A DNA stretch of 64,000 nt from Planctomycetota bacterium (GCA_029260765.1 JAJDCP010000079.1:58726-122725); one strand, 5' to 3'; numbered from the stretch's first letter, positions 8,176 through 17,457 are shown. Numbers and translations: made by a program. The notes: a model not told the origin generated them from the sequence alone.

Positions 8176-11100
8176 CCCACCTTGACTGTGTCTATGCGGG
8201 TCTTGGTTCCCTCAGAACCCGTCTTCATGCCGAGTTTCCACGTCTGCTTGCCGTTCGCCTTTGAGTTCCAGAGCTCGGTGTTCGCGCTGTCATAGACCCG
8301 GATGTACAGATCGATCTCGCTCTCGTTCTGGATATTGAAGACGGAAGAAAACCAGTTGATGTATTCGTAGCTCGCGATGTTGCTGATCTCGAACCGCCCC
8401 CCCTTCTGGACCGTCCGCTCCCAGGCCGAGTTGTCCCCGTAGCCCTTTTGCTTGATCTCGTCGTCGCTGCCTCCGGTGTCGTAGTCGAAGAACTTGACCC
8501 GCAGCTTCTGCCCGACGTAGCTGGTCGGGATGTTGCAGATCCTGAGGATGACCTTCGTGCCCAGCTTGCGCAGCGTCATGTAGTAGGCCGGGGGCGTGGT
8601 GTCGAAGCGCGCGACATCGATGCTGTTGTCCTTGCGGATCGGGGCCTTCCAGAAGCGATCGCGGTTCTTGTAGACCAGGTCGGCCTCTTGGGGCGTGTCA
8701 CTGGCAGAGAACAGCTCGTAGATGGCGGGATAGAGCTCGGCACACTCTCCGTCCCAGCCTTTCCAGCCGAGATAGCGCCAGCGCGCCAGATCGTCGATCT
8801 CGACGCGGCCGTATTCACGCTTGCGGGCGTCCCGGTAGCCGGCCACCTCTAGCGGCCAGTAATTGCGGACCTCAGCTCCTTGGCTGTCATGGATCTTGAT
8901 CTCGTCGTCGCCGCTGACTGGATCATTGTCGAAGAGCTTCACAGCGATCGTCTTGCCGATGCTGAAACGCGGGATCTCGGTGATCTTGAGCTTCAGCTGC
9001 GCGCCGCTCTTCTCGAAAGCGATCTTCGGCTGCTGCGCCTCCCAGCGTGCCTTGCGGGCCTCGGGTGGCTGGCGCCCCTCCACGACCGTACAGGCCAGGG
9101 GCTGGAACGGGGCGCTGGCCCCTTGGGCGGTCTTCAGCCAACGGGCACTGGCGCCCAGCTGCTGATCGATCTGATGGTGCATGAACAGATGCTGCTGGTG
9201 GGTATAGGAGGCGTAGACCCGCCCCTCGAAAGCCAGCGGCGTCGCAGGCAGAGACTCGCCGGCGCGGGGACGCAGGGCGAAGCGGGGCAGCATCCCCTCC
9301 ATCACACCATGCTGGACGAGATTGACCGACGCGGACCCCTCTCCGGTCTTCCGCAGGTCGACGATCAGGGGGCTGCCGAGCATGTTCCCGACCTTGCGCC
9401 CGGACTCCCAGACGGGATCACTGCAGACCACTCCCATCTCTTTGATGGCGTCTTCAGAGGAATAGCGGCACACCAGGCTGCCATAGAAACACCTGGGCGG
9501 AGAGCTCTTGAGGTCCAGGGCCGGGAATGCCGCGACGATCTCGCTGAAGGACTGGTAGGGATAGAGCGTCTCCATCACCATCCAGACCGCCATCTCCCCC
9601 GTCCGAGAAGGCCGCTTTGCGAAGCGCACCGTGGGGCGGAACGGGATCTTGCTTCGGTCGCCGATGTACCAGGGGGTCTGTTTCAGCAACTGCTCGAGGG
9701 CGGCGAGCTTGAGGCGCATCTGCGCGGTCGTCTCGTTCTCGCAGAAGTAGTCCCAGAAGAACTCGAAGAAGGCGAAGAAGGCTGCGCCGAGGAACAAGAC
9801 CGCGGTCAGCGGGAAACAGATCGTCGCCCCCAACACTTCCGCCACCGCCACTCCCGCCGAAATCGCCCCCAGGCTGGTGGCGAGCAGACCGAACAGGGCT
9901 TTGTGCTTGCCGATCCCCATCGCCTCGAAGTACTGGATCGTCGCCGAGACGCAATCGATCAGCGCGTTGACGACTCCCAGCACCGCGGCGGCTTTCTTGT
10001 AGACCTGCAAGGCGGCCTCGGCCTCCTTCTTGGTCGCCTTGTTGGCGGCGAGCACGGCCTTCTCCTGGGCTTCGGAGAGCTTGAAGACCGCGCCCAGAAT
10101 CTGGCTTGAGCTCTTGGCCAGCGCGAGCAGATTCTCGGCCCGCTTGCTGCGGTCGCCCTCGAGCACTTGCCGGATGGCCGATGCCGCATTGATGACGGTC
10201 AAAGCAGCCTCCAACCGGATCGACCAGCGCTTCCATCGGCTGGGCGCTTCAACCACGGTCACGCCCGCGATCTCCTCTTTCAGGACAGTCCGCCCGTCGA
10301 GGATCTTCAGCTCCTGGCGCGCCGCCAGGGTGTCGGCCGCGACCTGGCGGCTGACGCCGTAGAGCGCGCGTAGCCGCGGGGAACGGATGATCCGCTTCAG
10401 CTTGGCATCATCGAAGCTCTTCAGCCCACCGAAGCCGAGCTTGATCTTGACTCGGGCCCAGCTGAAGAAGGTGTTGAGGCTGTCTTTCAGACGTTCCAAC
10501 TTGCGCTTCTCAAAGAACAGTCCTTTGTTCTTCACCGTCGCGAAGCCTGTCAGGGTGCTGTAGACCGACACGATCCCATCGAACACCCCGAGCAGCTTGT
10601 TCGCGTAGGGCCCGATGTCGCCCACGACCTTCAGGACCTTGGCGATCAGGGCGTCGTGCTCATTGAAGCCCTGCACCGGGGTGCCCTGCGACACTTCCGT
10701 CACGCGAAGAAAGGCCTTGAGGGCCCGCTCGCGGACGTAGACCTTCCCCTTGTCGGTCTTCCCAAGTGTCTGGAACGCGTCTCCCAGCCAGCCCAGAACC
10801 CGCGCGGTCGAGCTCGGCCCCTCGGCTTCGAGCAGACAGCCGAGTTGGAAACCGATCTCGCTGTGCACCGTCGCGCCTTCGGACTTGAGGGACTCGATGA
10901 TCCCTTCGGCCAGCTTCTCCCGCAGCGCTTTGAAAGCCGCGACGCCTCGGTGCGCCTTACGGATGTCCTCGTTGGTGAAGCGATGGCCCGAGTCGTATTG
11001 GTCGATGTTCCATTTCTTGCGGTCGATCGTCTGTTCCCAGGTCTGGCCGGTTGGGCACTCGAGCTCGGTCTTGCAGACGGCCCAGCGATGCAGGATCTCT

Positions 11101-11630
11101 CCGGCCGCCAGGACTCTGTTCCACTGCTTCAGCTGCTCCGTCTGGCTTCCCAGGTGTTTCTCGAGCGCCGCCACCTGTTTGAAGAGCTCTCCCACCAGCT
11201 GGTAGCGCCCCGAGAGCTGCGCTGCTTGCTTGGGGAGCGGCGTCTTCAACTCGGCGAGCGCGCGCGTCGCGATCTTGATCGATGCGTCGGAGGCGCCCTG
11301 TTTTTGTTTGAGCTTCTCGAAGTGGGCGCGGACCTCGTCGAGGGTGGGAACGTAGACTTCCTGGCCGATGATCAGCTGGGGGCTCCAGTCGCCGAACCTG
11401 GCTCGGGGATTCTTCGGGTGCCCACAGATGGCTGCGGCATACTGCACGGCCATACGCGCTTTGAGGAACGGATCGTTTCCGGCTGCGCCCGCGGGAGGCG
11501 TGCCCTTCAGCCTCGCCTTGACGCCATAGGCCGCCTCGGCGATGCGGCGCAGGGAATCGACCACGCGGTTGACTGTGAACATCGTGCCGGGCTTGGGAAA
11601 CAGAGTGGCACTCGTCAGTGTGGCGGGCAT
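8172..11630 (-). CDS. Large putative secreted effector with membrane-inserting segment and two C-terminal FFD beta domains (effector operon, gene 2)
   Basis: 1152 residues. I place the start at ATG 11630, which has GGGAG 8 bases upstream; a longer frame to 11672 overlaps the upstream gene and lacks a site. Residues 1-570 are mostly helical and coiled-coil prone. Residues ~575-630 contain two or three long hydrophobic helices (GLLATSLGAISAGVAVAEVL and CFPLTAVLFLGAAFFAFFEF) able to insert in membranes. A globular region follows. The C-terminus has two related beta modules, ~880-910 (IAVKLFDNDPVSGDDEI) and ~1027-1058 (LRVKFFDYDTGGSDDEI), whose acidic loops could bind calcium. No signal peptide is seen. 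The architecture recalls pore-forming secretion-system effectors, but I do not recognise the family. A related VKFFD motif occurs in the protein at 50898-52139. Confidence 0.85.
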   Translation of the reverse strand: MPATLTSATLFPKPGTMFTVNRVVDSLRRIAEAAYGVKARLKGTPPAGAAGNDPFLKARMAVQYAAAICGHPKNPRARFGDWSPQLIIGQEVYVPTLDEVRAHFEKLKQKQGASDASIKIATRALAELKTPLPKQAAQLSGRYQLVGELFKQVAALEKHLGSQTEQLKQWNRVLAAGEILHRWAVCKTELECPTGQTWEQTIDRKKWNIDQYDSGHRFTNEDIRKAHRGVAAFKALREKLAEGIIESLKSEGATVHSEIGFQLGCLLEAEGPSSTARVLGWLGDAFQTLGKTDKGKVYVRERALKAFLRVTEVSQGTPVQGFNEHDALIAKVLKVVGDIGPYANKLLGVFDGIVSVYSTLTGFATVKNKGLFFEKRKLERLKDSLNTFFSWARVKIKLGFGGLKSFDDAKLKRIIRSPRLRALYGVSRQVAADTLAARQELKILDGRTVLKEEIAGVTVVEAPSRWKRWSIRLEAALTVINAASAIRQVLEGDRSKRAENLLALAKSSSQILGAVFKLSEAQEKAVLAANKATKKEAEAALQVYKKAAAVLGVVNALIDCVSATIQYFEAMGIGKHKALFGLLATSLGAISAGVAVAEVLGATICFPLTAVLFLGAAFFAFFEFFWDYFCENETTAQMRLKLAALEQLLKQTPWYIGDRSKIPFRPTVRFAKRPSRTGEMAVWMVMETLYPYQSFSEIVAAFPALDLKSSPPRCFYGSLVCRYSSEDAIKEMGVVCSDPVWESGRKVGNMLGSPLIVDLRKTGEGSASVNLVQHGVMEGMLPRFALRPRAGESLPATPLAFEGRVYASYTHQQHLFMHHQIDQQLGASARWLKTAQGASAPFQPLACTVVEGRQPPEARKARWEAQQPKIAFEKSGAQLKLKITEIPRFSIGKTIAVKLFDNDPVSGDDEIKIHDSQGAEVRNYWPLEVAGYRDARKREYGRVEIDDLARWRYLGWKGWDGECAELYPAIYELFSASDTPQEADLVYKNRDRFWKAPIRKDNSIDVARFDTTPPAYYMTLRKLGTKVILRICNIPTSYVGQKLRVKFFDYDTGGSDDEIKQKGYGDNSAWERTVQKGGRFEISNIASYEYINWFSSVFNIQNESEIDLYIRVYDSANTELWNSKANGKQTWKLGMKTGSEGTKTRIDTVKVG

Positions 11631-11634
11631 GGTC

Positions 11635-12312
11635 TCACTCCCTCGAGGTGTTTGTGGAACCGAGCCGTCCAACGCTCGGGCCCTCGATCGGATCGAAGAG
11701 CAAATGGTGCGGGGGCAGCTCGGCGTAGAGCACCTGGTCCTTCGGCAGGCAAAGCGGGCGCGGATCGAGGCCGAGCTCGATGAAAGCCTCGATCTTCTGC
11801 TGCGGACTCCAGGCGGCGATCGCGTCGGACAGGGACGCTCGCAGCCATGCCTCCAGCGCCGCGCCGCTGCTCAGGCGCTTCTGTTCACCCTCTGCCGCAG
11901 CCTTCCAGCGCACGGGATCGGGATCCCAGGCCGGGAAGAGCGTGCCGCTGTCGCGCGAGACCGCAATCGGAAAGTCGAGGCAGCGGTGAGGCCTGGAGCG
12001 GCAACATTCGAAGGGGCCTTCCTGGGCGGCGCCCGTGCGGTGCGGCGAGGCCGGCCCCACGAGGTGGGGATGCCGGCCGTGGAGGAACTGCAACTCGAGC
12101 TCGAGCTGAGCCTCTGCCAGCGGCGCGTCGAGGGCGCCGGCCACGCTGCGGAGGAGCGGCGTGTTGCGCCGGAATTCGACCATGTCCCCGAGCAGCAGGT
12201 CCGGGTCGAGGTTGAAGCTGTCAGCGATCTTCCCGAGCTCGGCGGCCCGGGCATCGGCAGCCAGATCTAGCTCGAGGCACACGCGGCCAGCGATACGGAC
12301 GAAAGTGGGCAC
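11635..12312 (-). CDS. Uncharacterised protein, first gene of the effector operon (adaptor/chaperone candidate)
   Basis: 225 residues from a GTG at 12312 with GAGGTG about 5 bases upstream. The stop lies 4 bases before the ATG of the large effector-like gene. The N-terminal ~95 residues look helical; a Cys-rich patch FECCRSRPHRCLDF sits near 100; the C-terminal part has WLRASLSDAIAAW and IEAFIELGLDPRPLCLP. I find no known domain by eye. Small proteins encoded directly before a large effector and a VgrG-tail protein are often adaptors or chaperones, so that is the working guess. A decayed fragment of a paralogue lies at 1192-1634, which shows the family is repeated in this genome. Confidence 0.8.
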   Translation of the reverse strand: MPTFVRIAGRVCLELDLAADARAAELGKIADSFNLDPDLLLGDMVEFRRNTPLLRSVAGALDAPLAEAQLELELQFLHGRHPHLVGPASPHRTGAAQEGPFECCRSRPHRCLDFPIAVSRDSGTLFPAWDPDPVRWKAAAEGEQKRLSSGAALEAWLRASLSDAIAAWSPQQKIEAFIELGLDPRPLCLPKDQVLYAELPPHHLLFDPIEGPSVGRLGSTNTSRE

Positions 12313-12848
12313 GGTAGCACCTCAAGGGCTGGCCCTGTGCACCCCAGAGGGCGGCGGGCGGATAGGAGCCGGATGGGCCGCTCGGGTCGAGGACCCGTGT
12401 CCTCAAGCAGCCCGGTGGCGTTCAGGAGGCTTATTCCGGGCCTGGCTGGTCGTATCACGAATTCTGGATTTTTTTTGGCCGAGTGTGCGTGCATTCTCAC
12501 ACCCCGGGCCGCGCCTGGTCGAGGCAGCTCTGCGCGCAACGCCGTCCCCCTCGTGCGTCCAGGCCGGCCGGCTCACTGCCGTTCGAAACGAAACGGATCG
12601 GATGGCCTGCTGCATCGCTGACGACCCCGCTCAGCTCGTCACCGGCCAAGGACTGCTGGGTGTCGCAGTCGAGGCGTGCCCGACGAGCGTCGACAAGTCG
12701 ATGGCAGAACGACATACTTCCAACGAGTCCTGGGTGGGGGGCCACGCTGAGGCGCTGGGATCTGCATGTGCCGGTACCAGAGCCGCAGCAGGTGGCCTGA
12801 GAACGCGCAGGCCTGGGCGGCGCACGGCGCCTTGACAGCCAGGAAGCC
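12313..12848. other. Gene-free intergenic stretch
   Basis: About 530 bases between the divergent effector operon and the ABC transporter. Short open frames exist on both strands, but none has a ribosome site or a recognisable product. A run of eight T at about 12471-12478 is the only compositional oddity. Promoters for both flanking operons must lie here, but I cannot pick them with confidence. Confidence 0.5.
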
Positions 12849-12864
12849 AGGAGGAGCAGCCATC
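12849..12864 (+). promoter_or_regulatory. Perfect Shine-Dalgarno positioned on an ATC codon
   Basis: AGGAGG at 12849-12854, then a 7-base spacer, then ATC at 12862. No ATG, GTG or TTG lies at a usable distance in the ABC ATPase frame. Upstream options (TTG 12832, ATG 12766) lack a comparable site. ATC is a rare initiator, as ATT is in infC, so either initiation is deliberately weak or the base was misread or mutated from ATG. Confidence 0.55.
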
Positions 12865-13794
12865 GCCGAACCGCAAGCGCGAGTACCTCTCCTGGCCATC
12901 CGCGGGCTCTCCAAGTCCTACGGGCCCGTGCGTGCTGTGGACAACCTCAGCCTGGAGGTCCGGAGCGGGGAGATCTACGGTCTTGTGGGACCGAACGGAG
13001 CGGGGAAGTCGACCACGCTGCGCGTCGTGCTCGGATTCTTGCGTCCAGACCGCGGACACGTGGAGGTGTTCGGCTGCCGCGTCAGCCCCGACAGCTGGGC
13101 GCTGCGTGGCCGGATCGGCTACCTGCCCGGGGAGATTCGCCTCGAAGGCCGCCCGACAGGAGGCGAGACGCTCGATTTTCTGGGCGGGTTCCACCGCAAC
13201 CTCGATCAGGACTACCGCCGCAGCCTGGTCGCCCGCTTTGCGTTGGACCTGGACAAACGGGTGGCGGAATACTCCAAGGGCAACCGCCAGAAGCTCGCCC
13301 TGATCGCGGCCCTGCAGCATCGCCCCGAGCTCCTGCTGCTCGACGAGCCGAGCGCTGGACTCGACCCCGTCATGCAGCAGGAGCTCTACCGAGCCCTGGC
13401 CGAGCGAGCCGCGGAGGGGGCGGCGGTGCTGTTCTCGAGCCACGTCCTCAGCGAGGTGCAGGCGGTCTGCCAGCGGGTCGGCGTGTTGCGTGCTGGGCGC
13501 CTGGTCTTCGAGAAGCCGGTCGCGAGCCTGGTCCGCGAGAGCGGGCGGCGGGTCGAGGTGTTGTTCCACGGCCCACCGCCTGAAGAGGCGGCGCTGCGAG
13601 TCCCGGGAATGCGCGAGGTCGAGCGCCGGGGCGAACGCCTCCGCCTGTTCTACGACGGCGATGCAGACCGCCTGGTCAAGCTGCTCGCGGGCTTTGCGGT
13701 CGCCGATCTCATCGTCGAGCGGGCCAACCTGGAGGATCTGTTCCTGAAACACTACTCCGAGCAAGAACCCGGTAGCCGGGAGGCCCAGCCATGA
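12862..13794 (+). CDS. ABC transporter ATP-binding protein (ABC-2 exporter type)
   Basis: About 310 residues from the ATC at 12862; starts at TTG 12832 or ATG 12766 remain possible. Walker A GPNGAGKST, a signature variant YSKGNRQK in place of LSGGQ, Walker B LLLLDEPSAGLD and the H-loop SSHVLSEV are all in order. The C-terminal ~80 residues form the accessory domain usual in drug- or lipid-type ABC-2 exporters. ATP hydrolysis would power the permease encoded next, whose ATG overlaps this stop by 4 bases (ATGA). Substrate is unknown; the closest families are antibiotic, polyketide or gliding-type exporters. Family assignment is certain; the start codon is not. Confidence 0.95.
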   Translation: MAEPQARVPLLAIRGLSKSYGPVRAVDNLSLEVRSGEIYGLVGPNGAGKSTTLRVVLGFLRPDRGHVEVFGCRVSPDSWALRGRIGYLPGEIRLEGRPTGGETLDFLGGFHRNLDQDYRRSLVARFALDLDKRVAEYSKGNRQKLALIAALQHRPELLLLDEPSAGLDPVMQQELYRALAERAAEGAAVLFSSHVLSEVQAVCQRVGVLRAGRLVFEKPVASLVRESGRRVEVLFHGPPPEEAALRVPGMREVERRGERLRLFYDGDADRLVKLLAGFAVADLIVERANLEDLFLKHYSEQEPGSREAQP

Positions 13795-14600
13795 GCAGTC
13801 TGCTCAGGCTGTGCGCCTGGAACCTGCGCAGGCAGCGTACGCAGCTGCTGGCCCTCTCCCTGGCTATCGCAGCCTTCGTCGGGCTGCTGGTCGCGCTCTC
13901 TGAAGTGATTCAGCCCGCGCAGCTCGAGCAGGTCTACAAGAGCCTGCCCAAGCAGCTGATCGCCCTCGTCGGCCTGCGCGACGGCTTCACGATCGACCAG
14001 GGCTTCTGGTTGACCGTGCTGCACAATCACCCGCTGTGGCTGATCCTGGCGCTGAGCTTCCCGATCACGTCCGCCCTGCAGGGTTTCGCAAGCCGAGCTG
14101 AAGATGGCAGCCTGGAGCTGTACCTCGCGCTGCCTGTCAGCCGGCGGCGCTATTTCCTGGCTGTCGCGCTGACTGTGGTCGTCGGCAACACCGTGATCAT
14201 CGCCGCCTCGAGCGGCGCCGCCCTGGTGGCCGTCAGAATCTTCGCCGTGGAGCAGCCTGCCGCCGCCGGGCAGGTCCTCGCGCTCGGCGTTTCGGGTTGG
14301 TCGCTGGCCCTGGCCGTCGGGGGGCTGAGCCTGCTCTGTGCCGTCGCAACCGCGGGCCGGGGGCGGCCCGGCATGCTCACCCTCGGGATGGTCGTCGGGC
14401 TCTACTTCGTGCGCTATCTGGCGCAGATCTGGCCCGCGTTTGCGCCGTTCGGGCCCCTGTCGATCTTTTTTCAGCACGATCCGTCCCGGATCCTCGCTGA
14501 GGGGCTGTCGCTACCGAAACTGGGCGTACTGATCGGCTTCGCCGCAGTCTGCGGCACGCTGGGAGGACTCTGGTTCACGCGGCGCGAGTGGCGCTTTTAG
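13791..14600 (+). CDS. ABC-2 type transporter permease
   Basis: 269 residues with about six hydrophobic helices. The first is near residues 20-40 (LLALSLAIAAFVGLLVALS), and others fall around 85-100, 120-145, 165-190, 200-220 and 240-258. The start overlaps the ATPase stop (ATGA), so the two are co-translated and form the inner-membrane exporter. A central loop with LYLALPVSRRRYFLAVA matches the conserved coupling region of ABC-2 permeases such as NatB- or YhaP-like proteins. The gene overlaps the convergent kinase gene by 4 bases at its 3' end. Substrate is not deducible. Confidence 0.92.
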   Translation: MSSLLRLCAWNLRRQRTQLLALSLAIAAFVGLLVALSEVIQPAQLEQVYKSLPKQLIALVGLRDGFTIDQGFWLTVLHNHPLWLILALSFPITSALQGFASRAEDGSLELYLALPVSRRRYFLAVALTVVVGNTVIIAASSGAALVAVRIFAVEQPAAAGQVLALGVSGWSLALAVGGLSLLCAVATAGRGRPGMLTLGMVVGLYFVRYLAQIWPAFAPFGPLSIFFQHDPSRILAEGLSLPKLGVLIGFAAVCGTLGGLWFTRREWRF

Positions 14601-15682
14601 GGTGCTGGGGCCCGCCGGGCAAGGCTGACGGCCATCGCGGCCGCGAAGCCGGCGACCAGCGCGAACAGCGTATCGACATCGGCCCACTGGTTGATGCCCC
14701 GCAGGGCAAGCAGACCGGCAAAAAACAAGGCCACGGCAACTGTTACGAGCAAGCCGAGCCTGCGGGTGAACTCCCCACCATCATCCGCACTCCCCGAGTC
14801 TCCAGGCGATCGATGCTCCACGACCGGATCGAAGGGTGCGAGCGCGTCGCGAAGCGCGCTGATCGTGCCGAAGCGCTCGCAGGGCTTTTTCGCGATCGCC
14901 TTCAGGATGATCTCGTCGAGCCGCGGAGGGATCTCCAGTTGATAGCGGCTGGGGGGATGCGCTGTCTCCGTCAGCATGGCCGTCAGCGTCTCGGGCGCGG
15001 AGGCGCGTCTGAAAGGCACCACATCGGTGAGCACTACGTAGAGCATCATGCCGACACCATAGACGTCGGCGCGATGATCGATGCCCGTACCGAGTGCCTG
15101 TTCGGGCGACATGTAGTCGAGAGTGCCGAGGATCTCCCCCGCAACGGTCAGCGTGCGGCCGTCATCGAGCCAGGACGTACCAAAGTCGAACAGCTTTGCG
15201 ATCAGCGTCGCTTGCGTGTGAACAAGCAGCACGTTTTCGGGCTTGACGTCGCGATGGACGACGCCCTGCTCGTGGGCAGCGGCGAGTCCCAGACAAACCT
15301 GTCGAGCGATGTGTACGGCTTCGGCGACCAGCAGCGGACCGGTCCTCTGGAGTTGCTCCGTGAGCTCTTCCCCGACCACGTATTCACAGACGAGGAAGGG
15401 CCTCCCGTCTGGTGTGCAGCCGTAGTCGTAGACCCCGACGACGTGGCGGTTCGTGATCAGAGCCGCCGCCTCAGCCTCCCGCTTGAAGCGCTTGAGCACC
15501 TCTTCGTCTCTGGCGAATTCTACGTGGATCGTCTTGATCGCGAAGCGCTTATGGGAGATGCGCGTGTGCCGCGCCAGATAGACAAGGCCCATGCCCCCCT
15601 CGCCGATGACCGATTCGACGATGTAGGTGTCGGCCAGAGTCTTGCCGACAAGAGGATCGTGTCTTCGAACCACCACAGCCAC
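14597..15682 (-). CDS. Membrane-anchored Ser/Thr protein kinase
   Basis: 361 residues from a GTG at 15682. The kinase domain spans ~15-275: glycine loop GEGGMGLVYLARH, ATP Lys in FAIKTI, catalytic loop HRDVKPENVLL, DFG in LFDFGTSW and the APE-like MSPEQA. All key residues are present, so it should be active. Two transmembrane helices close the protein (~305-325 and ~335-355) with only a few residues between and after them, so there is little extracytoplasmic sensor. It is convergent with the ABC permease gene (4-base overlap). A perfect 13-bp inverted repeat lies 49-98 bases upstream of the start and may be its operator. Confidence 0.95.
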   Translation of the reverse strand: MAVVVRRHDPLVGKTLADTYIVESVIGEGGMGLVYLARHTRISHKRFAIKTIHVEFARDEEVLKRFKREAEAAALITNRHVVGVYDYGCTPDGRPFLVCEYVVGEELTEQLQRTGPLLVAEAVHIARQVCLGLAAAHEQGVVHRDVKPENVLLVHTQATLIAKLFDFGTSWLDDGRTLTVAGEILGTLDYMSPEQALGTGIDHRADVYGVGMMLYVVLTDVVPFRRASAPETLTAMLTETAHPPSRYQLEIPPRLDEIILKAIAKKPCERFGTISALRDALAPFDPVVEHRSPGDSGSADDGGEFTRRLGLLVTVAVALFFAGLLALRGINQWADVDTLFALVAGFAAAMAVSLARRAPAP

Positions 15683-15730
15683 AATGACTCTCTACGCCAG
15701 GCGTTCGTATTGTTTTCACCGCAACTGTCG

Positions 15731-15780
15731 TTCCGGCGGAAAAGACGCCACTCGCTGCGCTTCCATATTTTCCGCCGGAA
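15731..15780. promoter_or_regulatory. 13-bp perfect inverted repeat upstream of the kinase gene
   Basis: TTCCGGCGGAAAA at 15731-15743 is exactly inverted as TTTTCCGCCGGAA at 15768-15780, 24 bases apart, in the leader of the kinase gene starting at 15682. Each arm is itself nearly palindromic (TTCCGGCGGAA), so it may be a double operator or a long transcript hairpin. I see nothing else in the ~410-base gap 15683-16095. Confidence 0.5.
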
Positions 15781-16095
15781 GCCGAGATTCTCTTGTCTTT
15801 GCGGATCTATCTTGAGGCCACCCCATCTGGACCGATAGGATCGCGGACCTGGAGCGATGGCACGCATTGGTAGGATTGCCGCGCGCAGCTGTTACCGGCA
15901 TGTAGCGGGCTGGGCGTGGGATCCCTGGCGCTCGAGGACGAGCCCTGACGGCGCGTCCGGGCGCGGCTGCTCTCTCCCAAAATCCGGCGTCTGCGGGTAC
16001 GGTAGTTAGATCCCCAGGAATGTATTCCGGCGGATGCGGTCAGAGCCGATCGGACCGGAAGGACGTCCGCCCCACCGAAATGGAAGCGCAAACCT

Positions 16096-17457
16096 ATGCC
16101 TTGGATGATCACCCGCAGTCCCGTTCTCTCACTCCTCGCACTTCTCGCCATCGGGATCAGCGCGCCTTCAGCTCAGGCGCAGCTGTACCGGTCCTCGGTT
16201 GTCGGCACGGAGATCGACTTCATTCAACAGGCCGACCCCGACGCCTTCCTGTGTCTCGAGTTCAAGGGCGAGGGCTACCGGGAGATGCCAGACAAGACGC
16301 AGCCGAGCCCTCTCATCCAGACGGCCTTCATCTTCGTCAGTTACTTCTCCGATGGCACCAGCATCGATGTCGCGCTGGACAGCCAATTCGGCAGCGAAGC
16401 GGCTGCGCGTAAAGAGGCCCTGCGTTACACATCCCCGCTGGGAAAGCTACCCACCGCCCTGAGGCGCGGGGTCGAGCGGATTGTCGTCCACCAGGGGGAA
16501 GAACAGGCGACAGCCTTTGCTGACCTGGGGCTGATCGTTGTGTACTCCGACAACGCCAGCAAACGGATCGCGAGCCACGACCTGGAAGAGACCATCTTTC
16601 ATGAGTCGGTACACGCGGCTTGGGACGAAGAGCACGAACAGACCGAGGCCTGGCGGGCCGCTCAGGACTCTGACGCGGGCTTTCTGACCGAATACGCAGC
16701 AGAGAGGCCCGGCGAAGACCTGGCCGAGTCGGCGTTGTTCGCCTACACCCTGCTGCACCACCCGGACCGCATCCCGGCGGAGGAAGCGGAGAGGATCCTA
16801 CCGACGATTCCCGCCAGGATCGCATACATCGCACAGCTGCTGCCTGTGTCCGCGCCGCTGTTTTTCTCAGTCGGACCGGCCTACGCCTGCGATGGCAGCG
16901 GTTCGACCTTCGAGGTTGGTGAGGACAGGTTCCAAGCGTCGCAAGCGGAGTTCGAGCGCCAGCAACGCTGCAGCGTGGATCTCAACCGAGCGGGAAATTT
17001 GAGCGATATCATCTCCAACGCCCTCTATCGCAGCCTTGATCGGGACGAATTGAAAGTGCGGGCCTTTCTCGACGCGCACAAACAGAAAGAAACGGGCTCG
17101 CGGGCGCTGTTCCGCGCGTCCTGCCGGGAATTCCAAGTCGATCCGGATGACCTGGCGGCAGCCGTCACGGAGTACTACCACTGCAACTGTAGCCACGAGC
17201 AGCGGGTAGAGGGTCCCGCTGTCGTGGCGTTTCTACTCAGTGTCGGAGCAGAGCAAGGAGCGGAAACGACCCAGGAGGCTGGGGAGACACCGGCAGATCG
17301 AACAGCCGCACCGAGCGCGTCGGGGCTGCACAGCGAGATTCTCGCCGCGATCCAACGAATGACAGTCCTGGTAGGGGCGCTGTTGCTTGTCGGTGTTTCC
17401 ATCTTCGTTCTGCTGCTCGTGGCGCTTCGGCGGGGCCACTTGGGAATCCGCAACTGA
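16096..17457 (+). CDS. Exported, membrane-anchored HExxH metallopeptidase-like protein
   Basis: 453 residues. The N-terminus has a signal peptide (LSLLALLAIGISAPSAQAQ, cleavage after AQA about residue 31). The zinc motif HESVH is at ~168-172 and a downstream Glu in EDLAESALF could be the third ligand, the usual gluzincin spacing. The middle region contains several Cys (YACD, RQQRCS, ASCRE, YYHCNCSHE) that could form disulfides outside the cytoplasm. A Ser/Thr/Ala linker leads to a C-terminal transmembrane helix at ~422-445 and a short basic tail (RRGHLG). It would sit on the periplasmic side of the inner membrane. The peptidase family is unassigned. It is the first of three HExxH proteins in 8 kb. 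Confidence 0.85.
   Translation: MPWMITRSPVLSLLALLAIGISAPSAQAQLYRSSVVGTEIDFIQQADPDAFLCLEFKGEGYREMPDKTQPSPLIQTAFIFVSYFSDGTSIDVALDSQFGSEAAARKEALRYTSPLGKLPTALRRGVERIVVHQGEEQATAFADLGLIVVYSDNASKRIASHDLEETIFHESVHAAWDEEHEQTEAWRAAQDSDAGFLTEYAAERPGEDLAESALFAYTLLHHPDRIPAEEAERILPTIPARIAYIAQLLPVSAPLFFSVGPAYACDGSGSTFEVGEDRFQASQAEFERQQRCSVDLNRAGNLSDIISNALYRSLDRDELKVRAFLDAHKQKETGSRALFRASCREFQVDPDDLAAAVTEYYHCNCSHEQRVEGPAVVAFLLSVGAEQGAETTQEAGETPADRTAAPSASGLHSEILAAIQRMTVLVGALLLVGVSIFVLLLVALRRGHLGIRN

Noticed and set aside
7498..12312. Complete type VI or contractile injection system
   Set aside because: Only a VgrG-tail-like module is present; no sheath, tube, baseplate, ClpV or membrane-complex gene lies in the window.
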